Positions 11,244 to 22,797 of a stretch of DNA of 64,000 bases are shown in pieces. The notes under the pieces are model-generated. The model was not told the DNA's origin. It worked only from the letters and a program-made list of their open reading frames with translations, and searched no databases. This stretch comes from Seiridium cupressi (taxonomy: Eukaryota > Ascomycota > Sordariomycetes > Amphisphaeriales > Sporocadaceae), in the NCBI GenBank assembly GCA_036674765.1, contig JARVKI010000032.1:310001-374000 (forward strand), in the 5' to 3' direction. A program made the position numbers and the translations under genes. How positions within the stretch are numbered: position 1 is the stretch's first letter; every line of letters starts with the position of its first letter.

Positions 11244-13833
11244 ATGGGCATTAAATCGCTGCTGTCGGAGTTGACGCTCGAAGAGAAGGTGTCGTTGTTG
11301 TCTGGTGTTGACTTCAGGACGACACCCGGTGTTCCGCGCCTTGACATTGTCCGGCTCGCGGTATGTAGCCGATTCCTCAGTAAAAGGACTATGCTTTATA
11401 GTATTATGTGCTAATACAACAACAGTCGAGCGATGGCATCAACGGTGTTCGACCAGCAGCCCATGATAGCGACATGACAACAGCATGTTTTCCTAATACG
11501 ACATGCTTGGCCGCAACCTGGGATGCTGAGCTGCTCGGGGTTATGGGTGAACGGCTAGTATTAGAAGCGTTCGCAAAGAGCTCCCAGTTTCTCCTGGGAC
11601 CTACTATAAACATCCATCGAGATCCCCGCGGCGGACGAAATTTTGAGTGCTTCAGTGAAGATCCATTACTCTCTGGCCAACTTGCCGGCGCCATTGTAAA
11701 CAGCGTGCAAAAAGCGGGCGTAGGCTCAGTCGCCAAACATCTTGTCTGTAATGATTCCGAGTTTTTGCGACATTTCTACAACGTAGAAATGTCCTTAAAT
11801 GACAGGCCGCTACGAGAGATCTACCTAGCGGCATGGCAGCACCTTTTGCGCACCAGTGACCCTGTCGGCCTTATGATGGCGTGAGTAACTGAGGGGGTTA
11901 AGGGGTTGGGCTACAGCTAACAATTCACAGGTACAACAAGGTTGACGGCGAGTTCTGCTCGGAGAATAAGCCCCTTATGGATCTTGTTCGCAATGAATGG
12001 GGGTACAAGGGCATCTTCATGTCCGACTGGTTCGGTACACACAATACTGTTGCGCCCATCAAGGCAGGCCTTGACCTGGAGATGCCCTTCCCAGTCTGGA
12101 GAAACGGCCGACTAGTAGCAGCAGTCAAGTCTGGCCAAGTATCCATGAAGGAGATCGACGCACGAGTGACCAAGATGCTCGAGGTTCGTGAGAGGACGAA
12201 ACCAAGCCATCGCGACGAACCCGAATACTCCGAGCGGAACAAAGAGACCATCAAGGTCATTCGAGATCTAGCTGCTGGAGGCATTGTTCTCATGAAGAAC
12301 GAAAATGCCGTACTTCCTATCAAATCACAGAAGATTGCCTTGATTGGCGAGTTCGCGGAAAACCCTGTCGTGACCGGAGGAGGCAGCGCATCTTGCAACC
12401 CTCAATACCGAATTTCTCCACATGCTACCCTGCGAGTAGCATTCGGTGAGACGGTAGATGTCCAGTACGCTCCAGGTGTGCGGACACGACGAGTTATTCC
12501 CATGGCGTCGAAGGACATTCTACAAGCGGGAAGCGGGCAGCCTGGTGTTGACGTCAAGTACTTCAACGACGGCACTTCAGAGCCTATCATCGTTGAGCAC
12601 CTTGAAAAGGCTGCCGTATGGATGCTGGGTGACTACAGGCGGGGTCTCAAGGCCGTTGGCTCTCACTTGGAGATGACGACAAAGCTGACTTCACCAAGCA
12701 CTGGCAAGCACATTTTGGCTGTCAGGGCCACGGGAGACTTCTCGCTTCTCGTTGACGGCAAAGAAGTTTTGACTGGCAAGCAGCCAGATGTAACGACTGA
12801 GCAGACAATCTTCAATCACACCCTGCTGGAGTTCCGCAGCGAGGTGGAACTCAACGCCCGTCAGTCATACGATATCAAGCTCAACATGAGGTCTCGGGAT
12901 AAGGTGACCGTTAACGAGCCCACACCCTATGCAGTCACATTCTGCTTCGAGGAATACTGCTCGGAAGCAGATGCGATCGCAGAGGCGGTCAAGCTTGCGA
13001 AGAAGTCTGACACCAGTGTCATCTTCGCCGGACGAGACGGCCAATACGAATCGGAAGGCTTCGATCTGGAGTCCATCAAGATGCCAGCGAATCAGGCAGC
13101 CCTGATCCAAGCCGTTGCGGCTGCATCAAAACAAACAATCCTAGTCTTGCAATCCGGAAGCCCAATCGACGTGAGTGATTTTGTCGACGACATCGATGCG
13201 ATACTTGCAGCCCATTTCTACGGTCAAGAAGGCCCTAATGCGATTGCGGACATCTTGGCTGGAAAGGTCAACCCGAGCGGTAAATTGGCGACAACATGGT
13301 TCAAGTCGCTCGAGGATTCCCCAACCTTCAGCCACTTTCCTGCCGTGAAGGAGGCTGATGGCAGCGTTACATTGAAATATGCAGAGGGACTACAAATGGG
13401 CTACCGACACCCTGACGCGAGCCGCGTGAGATATCCTTTCGGCCACGGACTATCATACACGACGTTCGACTACAGCGATTTACAGACAAAGGTTGAAGAA
13501 AGTAGTTCCACCTCATCAAAAGTGACTTGCAGCGTCAAGGTCAGTAATACAGGGCCCGTCGCTGGACGGGAAGTCATCCAACTCTACGTAACACCAGCAG
13601 CTACGACGTCAGTATGGCGGCCACAAAAGGAACTAAAGGGGTTTACCAAGATATTACTCCGGCCGGGAGAATCCAAGAAGGTGACATTAGAGGTAGACCT
13701 CAAGGTCGCATGCAGTTACTGGGACGAGGAGAAGAGAGCCTGGTCTCTTGAGAGTGGCGATTACGGTGTCCTCGTGGGCAATCTCAGCGACAAGTTCTCG
13801 GTCGCACAGTCAGAGGTCTGGAATCACCTGTAG
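11244..13833 (+). CDS. Beta-glucosidase, glycoside hydrolase family 3 with PA14 domain
   Basis: Three exons: 11244-11360, 11426-11880 and 11931-13833. Introns of 65 and 50 nt have gtatgt/acag and gtgagt/acag ends and gctaa branch points. The product is 824 aa. The ATG at 11244 sits in a strong context (gccaccATGg) and begins directly with the family's typical LLSELTLEEKVSLLSG. An in-frame ATG at 11157 would add 29 residues. Visible features are the GPTINIHRDPRGGRNFE region, KHLVCND, and the nucleophile motif MSDWFG (Asp near residue 223). A PA14 insert spans about residues 395-490. GRDGQYESEGFD near 555 is in the usual acid/base region, and a fibronectin-III-like C-terminus follows. There is no signal peptide, so it is probably an intracellular enzyme hydrolysing beta-glucosides imported as disaccharides. 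The sugar transporter 1.5 kb downstream on the same strand fits that role. Confidence 0.93.
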
Positions 13834-14128
13834 ACTATAGATCATTCCAGAATATGTTAGAATTAGCGATCTCCACGAATGTAAAGTTCTGAATTAGCAA
13901 AGCTGAAATGCGTACAACCACAGTACTGTCTTGCTAGTGCCGGCTTCTCTTACGACCCCGGATGGCCCGGGCCAATACCACTCGAGAGCGATAGAGTATG
14001 CAAATATCAATCCTAGTTGTTCCAAAAGTGAGATGGAGATCATGCCAAATTGCAAAATCCCCATCATTTGATCGACACTAAGGCCTTGGTAGTGTCACAG
14101 CATGACCTTGGCTCTGGGGAAGGGCACT

Positions 14129-14142
14129 CGGGATTTCCGGGG
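14129..14142. promoter_or_regulatory. CGGGATTTCCGGGG motif
   Basis: Shares ATTTCCGGGG with the element upstream of the GH3 gene. It lies about 1.15 kb upstream of the transporter start and 300 bp after the GH3 stop. Confidence 0.3.
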
Positions 14143-14866
14143 CACTTAGTGCGAGCTTGCCGAATCTGCACTAGAGATATCTGCCGACTGGGGAATGATG
14201 ACCTGGGGTAGTCGACGTGATGGCGCGGTCAGCCCGTGAGATGCGCCTCAACGAAAGACTGTTGCGCAAGGTGGTCGCTACAGATCAGTGGATGTAAGAT
14301 TGGTCATAGAGAATTCGAGGCATGCGACAATACCTAGGCGACCGTCACTGGATACAGCAGTAAAATTGCTTACGTATGCTTCGCCTACGAAATTATCCTC
14401 CATTTGGATGGTCAGCGGTCTGGAGATGGATCGAGACCCTGATTTTGATGCGCGTGGAATCACTGGTCACGAGCATTGCACGTGCTGTAATAGTGTGCGA
14501 CGACCACGTTCTCCCCAAATGAGGGGTATAGCGGTAATCAGAGCTCATCATTGGACCATACGCCGAGTCAGATATATCCCAGCACGCAATCATCCAATCC
14601 GTTTCAGTCAAATTGTAGCCCGAAATCGGAAAATGCCACGAGTAGTTCTGTTACACCAATTTCCACATCAATGCAACGTCGCGTCATCTATCGAGTCGAC
14701 GGACAGGAACGATATCATACGGCATCCCTAAAAGACAGCAGGTTCGGGGACTACACCATGTGGAGAAATCCCCCGCATCTTGGATATTCGAAATGGAGGC
14801 CGAGACCCCCTAATTGAAAAACTACCTTAGCCTGCGTTGCAATACTGGTACTTGGCCAGTGGCTGA

Positions 14867-14907
14867 CCCCGGATTTCCCGGATTTCCCGGATTCCCCAAA
14901 TTCCCCA
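14867..14907. repeat. Tandem 9-bp CCCGGATTT repeat followed by CCCC-spaced motifs
   Basis: Three successive CCCGGATTT/C units followed by CCCCAAATT and CCCC. The units create overlapping CGG-N6-CGG spacings, the kind of direct repeat some Zn2Cys6 regulators bind, and several CCCC cores. It lies about 390 bp upstream of the sugar transporter ATG. Confidence 0.5.
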
Positions 14908-15293
14908 GATCCAGCCCCATGGAAGCGAGGGAGCATTCGGTTCCATGCGCCTGGCTAAATCTGGAGACGAGTCCAATCTGATGTCAAGTTCGGCTGTCGA
15001 TGGCGTTGGTTTGCTCTGATATTTCGCATGTGGGTTAGTGCATTAGTCCAGATACCTAGTTCGTCCGCGTGGAGATAAGCTGTCGTTTCTTTTTCCTTTC
15101 CCTTCTTCTATATCAAGGCCTGTTATCCCACCCAGTTGACCTTCCCATTTGGTCCCCACCGCCTCCTTCAACATATAAAAGTCGTCACATCTACAACTCA
15201 AACACCGCCCGAGTGCTTTGAGATACTCAAGCATTTCTCATTCGCTTAATTGACAACTGCGAACCTTTGCCAGTTCTGCACCAAAATCACAAA

Positions 15294-16965
15294 ATGTCAA
15301 AGCATCGGGGTGAGGCTCAGGTTGCTGAGGTGCACAAGGCCAATGCCTTTCACCATGAAGAGGTCATTGAAGAAGTCGACCACCAGATGAGTCCATGGCA
15401 ATGTCTCATGCAGAATCCCAAGATTGTGGCCTGGTCCATGTTTGCCAACAGTGAGTTGCTGCCTCCTCACCCTCTAATCTCATAGAAGATTTCTGTCTAA
15501 TGTCTCGTCTCGTAGTTGGCTCTTGCCTGGTCGGTTATGAGAACCTCGTACTCTCAGTATGCTTGGCCATGCCTGCCTTTCAGATGACCTTTGCCAAAGA
15601 AGTCAACGGAGCGCTCACCATCCCCGCATACTGGCAATCGGCCTGGAACGCCTGCTACAACGTTGGAATGATGATCGGGTCGCTTGCCGCTGGTTGGAGT
15701 CAAGACAGAATCGGCCGTCGCATGGTCTTGGCTATTGCGATTGTTCTTGCATGTGCTGGAATCGCCGTTGCATTCATTTCCTCATCCTCCGCCGTCTTTC
15801 TCGGCAGCAAGATTATCACAGGTATCGCCGTGGGCATGATGCAGACGGTCACACAGACATATGTGTCTGAAATTGCACCCTTGCCCATGCGTGGTATCGC
15901 TCTGTCGATGAACATCATCATGATGGTGAGTACTTACAGATCTTGAGTGGATGCAACTAAGATTCTTACATAATCCAGAACATTGGCTTCCTGATCGCCA
16001 TCTCTTCGACATTCTCCCGAGTCGCCATCATCGACCCAATGGCCTACAAGGTCCTCTTCGCCGCCGGTTGGGCATTCCCTGGAGCCCTCGCCCTCGGTCT
16101 CCCCTTCCTGCCTGAGTCGCCATACTGGCTCGTTATGAAAAACCGCAAGGACGAAGCCCTCAACGCACTCAGGAAGCTCTCAGGTCCCCACGAAGACATC
16201 GTTGCCCGCATCGCCCAGATCGAGGCCACCATCCAGCACGAGCGCCAGATTGAGGCTACCAAAGCAACCTACATCGAGTGCTTCCGCGGCTCCAATCTTC
16301 GACGGACCATGATCATCCTGATTTGCATGTACATGCCTCAAGTCACCGGTGCTGTGTTGTCTTCGAACGCGCCCTACTTCCTTAATCAGACCGGCCTAGA
16401 CAGCCACACTGTCCTCCTGCTCACCCAGGTGGGTATCGCCATGGGTGCCGTCTCGGCCTTTGTCAACATCTACTTCATGATGAAGTTCAGCCGCCGCACT
16501 CTCATGTTCTTCGGTGTCGGTCTTTGCTGCACCATGTACTTGATCATGGGTATTGGTGGTGTCGTGCAACGGTCCACCAGCTCTCTCTTGGCCATCGGTA
16601 TCGCCCTGCAGTTCACCTCCATCACCTACGGTCCCGCCATCGGCTCCTCCATGGCTGTCGCCGGTGAGGTGTCTGCCACACGGCTGCGTGCCAACTCAGT
16701 CGGTATCGGATATACCTGGTCATGCATCTGCAGTATCGTGTGGACTATCGTGCTGCCCTACCTCTTCAACACGGACGAGGCGAACCTGGGTGGCAATATC
16801 GGCTGGATCTTCTTCGGTATGGGTCTGATCATGGCCATTTTGATTTGGTTTTTCGTTCCCGAGACAAAAAACCGTAGTTTTGACGAGCTTGATATTCTTT
16901 TTGAACGCAGAGTTGCTGCTCGTGCTTTTTCCAAGTACGACTTGACTCAGCCTGGTCAGTTGTAA
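15294..16965 (+). CDS. MFS sugar transporter (sugar porter family, alpha-glucoside/disaccharide type)
   Basis: Three exons: 15294-15450, 15516-15925 and 15979-16965. Introns are 65 and 53 nt, both with gtgagt donors. The product is 517 aa, the normal length for a fungal sugar porter with 12 membrane helices. Signatures seen are the A-like loop DRIGRR after helix 2, PESPYWL before the central loop, and the C-terminal PETKNRSFDELDILFERRV. The N-terminal MSPWQCLMQNPKIVAW and helix-1 GYENLVLS resemble disaccharide (maltose/alpha-glucoside) permeases more than hexose carriers, but substrate cannot be read from sequence alone. It acts at the plasma membrane by proton symport (family knowledge). With the intracellular GH3 enzyme upstream, a plausible joint job is uptake then hydrolysis of a glucoside. 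Confidence 0.92.
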
Positions 16966-17245
16966 ACCATATACCCTAGCTCAGATATACCCAAGACATG
17001 TATGTATGCATGATTTAAGACATGAATGAAAGCAAAATTCAAGATGAACTCAAATAACTTGAGAAACTCTCTAATCAATTCCGTGAAACCAGTGTCGCCT
17101 TGATGTGAAGAGCCACCAACCCAAACTCGTTTTGCGGCAGAATCGATAGCCCAGACCACCAATCCCATGTGTATAACACTATCACCCAGGACGGTTTCAG
17201 AATGTTCCTGCATGTCCATCAACTCACCCTGTCCGCATGCCACAG
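16966..17245. other. Short intergenic stretch with a minus-strand ORF
   Basis: A minus-strand frame (17243 to 16956) contains GLVVWAID, which recalls the last strand of fungal GH18 chitinases. The match is too short to call. Confidence 0.2.
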
Positions 17246-17793
17246 GTACGATTAATACGTAGATCTCATAGTAGTCACCATATTCGATAGGTCACGTTCG
17301 AGACTGTCTGGGACACATCCAAATTCAACAGCATGTGGCCCTGGAGGACCCCAAACTCTTACGTATGGAGCTTTGTGGGCGTTAACGGCCCTGGTACCCG
17401 CGCTGATTACATGTTTGGTTGGGGGGGGGTGATGCACTCCAGCGCGCCGTGAACAAGTCCGAATGCTTCTATGATGGCTGTGGGTCTCTTACAAAGCAGC
17501 CTAAGAATACTGCTAGTGAGTGCACTGTCAATGATATGATCGGCGAGCAAACGGACGGATGTAAGTCTGAAGTCACTAAGTCACCAAATATCTACTGACA
17601 TATTCTTGTAGGGCTAACACAGCTCCCGGGCATGCAAGACCCAGCCAAGATTTGCAAGGGGCGGTCTGAAATGGAGCTTGAAAATTATCACTTGCCGGTG
17701 CAATGGCTTCTAGATGTCTTGCTATCAACTGGCAAACGTTTTGAACCAAGATTCAAGAGCTGGGGAGTGCCAAAATGTTTTAGAAAATGGCTT
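17246..17793 (+). pseudogene. 3' fragment of a Cys-containing (probably secreted) protein, broken at a G9 run
   Basis: An exon beginning after a good acceptor (cgatag, 17288-17290) reads FETVWDTSKFNSMWPW and onward to ADYMFGWGGG, and then needs one extra base in the G9 run at 17421-17429. The frame continues with DALQRAVNKSECFYDGCG. A textbook 51-nt intron (17561-17611, gtaagt, ctgac, tag) leads to a last exon containing GVPKC that stops at 17793. Cysteines are paired-looking and the coding signal is clear, but nothing upstream supplies a start. It resembles the C-terminal tails of large secreted chitinase-like proteins; this is only an impression. It is a relic of a larger gene or has an assembly error in the G run. 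Confidence 0.5.
17421..17429. repeat. G9 homopolymer inside a coding fragment
   Basis: Nine consecutive G. Adding one G restores the reading frame across the run. Confidence 0.7.
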
Positions 17794-18596
17794 ACTTGAA
17801 CTTATCCTGAACGCGACCTCATTCTGGAAGCCTCGTCTACATATGCTGTGTATTGAAAGGATGAAAACGAGTCACTTTTCAGCGAGCTCTGGTATCTGAA
17901 AACTGTTTTAGCTGCAAATGATGTAATAGTCACTTCTGAGAGCTGAGCTTCAGGTGCATGTCGGGTGACCGCCGTCTCAGCCGCAGATACGAGCAGTGCA
18001 TTTAGTGGAGCATAGAAGCGGCGTGTTGGGGCGTGCTGTCTTGGTATGGGTACATTGTACAGATAGATAGGACAGCGAAGCCCTCTGGGTTAAGATAATG
18101 ATGTAGATATAGATATTGCACTTCCGTATACAATATCATCACATTGCAAATTCCCGAAGCTCACCTCTTGAATTCATCTGCTTCACATTTGACGATATAG
18201 GTTAGTGACATCGTATTACAGCGGGCATGCCTGCATAAAACCCACCGAACTAGGTTAGACCAAGAGGCGATGGAGCGCCAAGTTGGGCGGCTCAGCCCCA
18301 AAAAGCTCCAGTGCTGTCAATCACAGGTCCACAGGGTAGGCCGCGGTTATTTCCCTATGAAATGTGGGGACACCTTCAAGATGCTCCTGGATGATTGATC
18401 ATCTGACGGCGAGAAAATGGCTCAGCCATCTTCTTCTGTGCTGGTATTTAACCATCAGGCACATCCAGGATGGCAAGACATGGAAGCAAGTATTATTCTT
18501 ACTTCGGCCAGCCTTTGAAAGTTACATAACAGCAAGGACAGCCATTACTATTCATAAACTGAGCCAATTATTGCATAGCCCTCTGCCACCACCCAC
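17794..18596. other. No supported gene
   Basis: Only short ORFs. The right part is presumably the promoter of the small gene at 18597. Confidence 0.4.
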
Positions 18597-18863
18597 ATGC
18601 CTTCCACACCATCTGCCGCTACCCTTGGGGGCCCTTATGCTGTGTTCTCGGAAAGTGCAGAAAGACATGACGAAGAATTTTACATGGAGGCCAAAAAGAG
18701 GCGTGAAGAGGCAGTTGCCCGTGGCGAAGATCCCTACGCGGACTTCAAGCAGAATGTGGCCGAGAGACGGGCACACGGCGATCTGCCAAAGTCCGAGCGA
18801 TTATGGAACAAACTTACCGGAAAAGACAAAGAAACGACTGCAAAGTCAAGTGAGAAGAAATGA
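18597..18863 (+). CDS. Small charged conserved-type protein, 88 aa
   Basis: A single exon with the ATG at 18597. The product is highly charged and mostly helical in appearance. It starts MPSTPSAATLGGPYAVF, then has a KKRREEAVARGEDPYADFK helix and an acid/basic tail rich in Lys. This layout (DPYADF, then ERRAHGDLPKSERLWNKLTG) looks like a small cytosolic protein family shared among ascomycetes, but I know of no function. There is no signal peptide or membrane segment. The codon pattern and clean frame support a real gene. Confidence 0.65.
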   Translation: MPSTPSAATLGGPYAVFSESAERHDEEFYMEAKKRREEAVARGEDPYADFKQNVAERRAHGDLPKSERLWNKLTGKDKETTAKSSEKK

Positions 18864-19164
18864 GTAGAAAGAAGAGGATGGGCTACGAAGCTGGCGGATG
18901 GGTAGTGCTCCAGAAGACTGATGTCAGTGGTGCTTAGGACAGACTAGGTGGCAAGGACCGCCTGGAGCATTGGCATTGAAACACGACAGTCACGCTGGAT
19001 TGCGAAAGAGATATCAGCCGTTGCTGCTAATCGCGGCGGACTGCGCGCATAGTCAACAATTGCTTCAAAATTATACTCAGAGGAGAACGTTACATCTCGT
19101 CGAGAGCGGCGCCATGTCATGTATTTTTGGCAACGAATCTGTATATTGAGGACCAGTGGATATG
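18864..19164. other. Convergent 3' intergenic stretch, nothing seen
   Basis: About 300 bp between the small gene and the 3' end of the minus-strand regulator. Confidence 0.4.
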
Positions 19165-20643
19165 CTATATATATGCATGAGAGGACTCAAGCATGGTTGA
19201 CATTGGGGCCAGCAAAGGATAAGGTTTTCCTCGTCTAGACTGCCATGTACGACTTTCAAATACATAGACTAGAAACACTCGGGCCTTTTCTCGGACCAAG
19301 ATCCTGGACAATTCAATATCATTCAGCTGTTCATAAACTCTCTTTGACCTCTTCGGACTATACCAAGCAAAAGTTGGGACAGTCTTATTTGGGGTAATGA
19401 CGCTGTCCAACTTCATAACGTAGTCCAGCTCGCGGGGTGTCGCAAGATCATCTTGGATCCAAATCGCCTGAAGCATGCGACGCACTCCTTCCAGGCTTCT
19501 TGAAGAAGAGACTTTCCCTGTCTGATCGATGAGATCTAGTATCACCATTCTGCGCTCGTCGGACCGCGCTTCGCACCCGAGAATGAATAATGCGAGAGGT
19601 ACGTTGCAAACAGTCACCCGTTGCAAGAGATGAAATGCCCTGTCGAGATATGAGTCAATTTTCCTGGACTGTCCAGAAAAGTTCTTGGATACTCTCTCGA
19701 GATACACCAGGCCTGCCAATTTGTACAGCTCCTCCCTGGAAGCAGACAGATCCCCTGGGGTGGGGCATTGTGGAATAGCCTCAGATTTTGGCTCAAGGGA
19801 TTGAATCCTTTCCAAATACTCCCTACTGTGATAGGAAGGGTGTATCGGAGTCAAGAGAGTTTCGGTCAATTTGTGCAGAAGTTGAAGAATATTATAAGAG
19901 CAAGCCGATACGTCTATTACCTACGTAAAAGTCAGTCATGGCATAACAAATTGCTGGTTGGCTTCGGTGCCCTACCCTCCCTCGTTGACACACAATTGGT
20001 TGTATATGTTGCGTTTTTGCGTCCTCTAGATATTGAACAGCCAACACTGATTTCTTCCAGTGTCGAAGGCTAAACTGGCTGACAACTGCATGGTAATCGA
20101 CCCAGTCCAAGATGGCGGAATACTCGCTTGGACGTATTTGGTCGTTCGTGTCGATTGCGTGCATTAAATACTTTGAACCGCATACATACCAAAGCCACTG
20201 GATTGGGCTGTCGTACATATCTTGAATCTTTGAAAAGTCAGTATGTGTGTTATCAGAGGATGTAAAATTGATTGGTATGGTACTTCAGAGTGACACAATA
20301 ACATGCCAGCAGCCACATGCTGGATGGCGTCCGCTCCATGTATTCCGCTCGTAGTGGACATTTCCAGTATATGCAGAGCGGAAGCTTTAAAGTGAGCGGC
20401 TTCGGATTGAAACCCGTATCGATGAACCGATGCGAGAGCAAGCGTCGACTGGAGGACTGCTTTGGATGAGGGCGAGGAGTTTGAGAATGCTAAGCGGATT
20501 AGAAGGCTACGGAATCCCTGACGGTCCTGATCGAAGGTAGCTATGCTGTTGTAGGCGATGGCATCAACTGTCATTCGTGAGAATTATGCCTTCATGGAAC
20601 AAAGAGGTTGCCTACAGTACTCAAGTAGATCTCTTTCACCACT
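19165..20643 (-). CDS. Fungal-specific regulator domain protein (fungal_trans_2 type), N-terminus not found
   Basis: Minus strand. Exons read 20641-20616 (start unclear), 20567-20284, 20227-19976 and 19920-19165. Introns are 20615-20568, 20283-20228 and 19975-19921 (48, 56 and 55 nt), each with a reasonable branch point. Typical regulator-domain landmarks are LLEYFDAIA, LQSTLALASVH, the LLCHSE/QWLWYVCGSKYL pair across an intron, and a C-terminal LDSVITPNKTVP region. Homologues usually end shortly after this; here about 65 extra residues follow, perhaps from a lost stop. No Cys6 zinc cluster is visible within 1.1 kb upstream. The gene is therefore either truncated or a DNA-binding-less relative. 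An ATG at 20574 exists in what looks like intron sequence. Confidence 0.6.
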
Positions 20644-21766
20644 TCATGTGAAAGGGTCTCCAAGACAGCGCGGCAGGTAGCGTGGGATGCGTTAGTACGG
20701 CCCGGGGAGTGCCGACATTTCCTATGACACCCTTAAGCCTTGGATCCTTTGGCAATTTCATCATTGAGCGGTGCATTCGCTTTACGTACCAGAAGAGCTA
20801 GACAAGTACTGGTGGAATTTTATATCCCAGAAGCCGGCATTGACGAGCTGCACGTGATGATTCCGCCTCTTGACGGCAGATGCTCTTGTGATGACTTGAT
20901 GTTGAGTCCGCCTAGTGTCGTTAGCCTTGGGCCAGGATAGCCGTAGACCGTAATGGCACTTTCTGTTCGACCTTATACACCCAGAGCAACTGGGCTGCGC
21001 ACGGTCGCACCGTATCCTTCGATCTAGAAACGTGTATTAGTTGGTAGATCACCTCCGAGTGTTTGGGCTCAGACCTTTGCATGTCCAACAGGAGCTAGCA
21101 GGCATGTTGCTTATCTGAGACTGGAGGTGGGGTGTATCGGCAGGTCTGTGTGTGCGTGGAAAGTTGCCAACTGACCTATTTGAGGAGAGCGGGAAATTTC
21201 TTGTCATAAGCATCGAGGTAAGAGATTAAATGGTCGTAGGTAACCCGAAATTCGGCTGACTAAGTCCATGTAGTTGGAGCAAGGCGAAGACCGGCCGGCA
21301 GCCTGCAGCACACAGCACCCCGCTTTTACTTCCCGTTTAGGAAGCGAGTCAACTTCTAACGAGGTGGATGTCGCTAATATTCCTGCACCTTGCCTTTATA
21401 GGACAAGTGCAATGCAGGGTGACCAGCAGAACGACCTCAGGGGGTTGCTTAGCAATGGTCAACCTTGCTTTCCAGCTGTGTCATGATGTGAGTTTTCTTA
21501 CAATGTTGGATGTCAAGGAGACGGGACAATTGCCTTACCCGGGCCCTTTGCAAAGTGGCTTAGAATTATAAATCAAAGACAATGACTCACGAGATAGATG
21601 ATGCGCCGGCCCAATGTTGTCTCGCGTATATATAGGCGGGGATCGCTCCTCAACTATCCTCTTGACCTCACACATTGAACTTCATAAGAAGCTCTACAAG
21701 GAACATTAAGACTATACTACATCTCTAAGCCGAAACTTTCAAAACACGGATTAATTCTACAGCACA
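20644..21766. other. Intergenic; promoter of SDR gene and possible lost 5' part of the regulator
   Basis: No open frame encoding a zinc cluster on the minus strand. The segment 21630-21766 is a plausible plus-strand promoter/leader with a tatatata element near 21627. Confidence 0.4.
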
Positions 21767-22797
21767 ATGTCTTTCTATCTCATCACCGGAGTATCCCGAG
21801 GCCTTGGTGTAAGTCATGCCAATCAAAAACTGCCAGTATGAGTGAATGTGTGCAGTACTTACCATCGCAGTTCGAGTTCTCCGTCAGCTTTCGGGAAATG
21901 CAGAGAACACCATTTTCGGGCTTGTTCGTGACAAGGCATCTACGGACAAGAAAGTTGCTGCCGAGCTGGGCGACAGGGCGAATATTCATATTCTTCAGGC
22001 TGATACCACGGATTATGAGGCATTGAAGGTTGGGTGAAATCATTCCCTATCGGTGAGAGCCTTACTAACATGTCTTTTCTCAGACTGCAGTCATATACGT
22101 CTCCAGCAAGACTGGTGGAGCTCTGGACTATATCATCGCAAACGCAGCTTTGGTAGGATCGTGGTCTGGGTATGATGATATTGCCGGACTGTAAGTACGA
22201 CGACCTTTGCACGTTATGAAGTACTCATCATTTGTAGGGCCAAAGAGCCGGCGAGACTGGAAGAGGACCTGCTTGATCATTTCAAGACCAATGTCGTTGG
22301 ACCGGTGCATCTTTTCAACCTCTTCACACCCCTCATCTTGCACGGAAAAGCCAAAAAGGTTACTGCGATCTCGACAGGCTTGGCGGACCTTGACCTCACA
22401 GCCAAATGGGACTACGGGATGGGCCCGTCGTATTCCATCAGCAAGGCGGCACTCAATTCTGCAGTAGCCAAGTTCAGCGCCGTGTATCGGAAGCAAGGCA
22501 TTCTCTTTATGACTATCTCGCCGGGCATGGTGAATACTGGCAATTACATACCAGGTGAGTGGGCTCCAAATATACTGATGAGCGCGGGAGATTAAACATA
22601 CATCAGAAACGGAAGAGATAAAGAAGAGGCTTGACGAAATGTTCGCCATTGCCAAGAAGCATGCACCACACCGGGAGGGTCCAATCACCCCGAAAGCTTC
22701 TGTCGAAGCTGTTCTGTCGGTCATCGAGAAGGCCAGCGTAGATGGTGGGGACGGTGGCTCATTTGTCTCTCACTATGGAAACAAGCAATGGGTTTGA
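21767..22797 (+). CDS. Short-chain dehydrogenase/reductase (SDR)
   Basis: Five exons: 21767-21806, 21871-22028, 22084-22190, 22238-22554 and 22607-22797, giving 270 aa with all phases consistent. The first donor must be GTGTAA (21807); the better-looking GTAAGT two bases later gives the wrong phase. As a result the cofactor motif reads TGVSRGLV and not the usual TGxxxGxG. Other hallmarks are NAAL (NNAG-like), a catalytic Ser region (AISTG) and the Tyr-Lys pair YSISK near residue 170. The C-terminal part (SPGMVNTG) is typical of NADP-dependent SDRs of the sniffer/CsgA-like group. Substrate unknown; probably cytosolic. The changed glycine may reflect a splice misreading or a real substitution. 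Confidence 0.82.

Larger units (their letters stand above)
13834..15293. other. Intergenic; upstream region of sugar transporter
   Basis: 1.46 kb without a supported gene. It carries CGGGATTTCCGGGG at 14129-14142 and the CCCGGATTT repeat at 14867-14907. The segment nearest the ATG is pyrimidine-rich, as expected for a fungal promoter. Confidence 0.5.

Noticed and set aside
16956..17243. Minus-strand ORF with GLVVWAID, resembling the end of a GH18 barrel
   Set aside because: The similarity covers only about eight residues and the frame ends in low-quality sequence.
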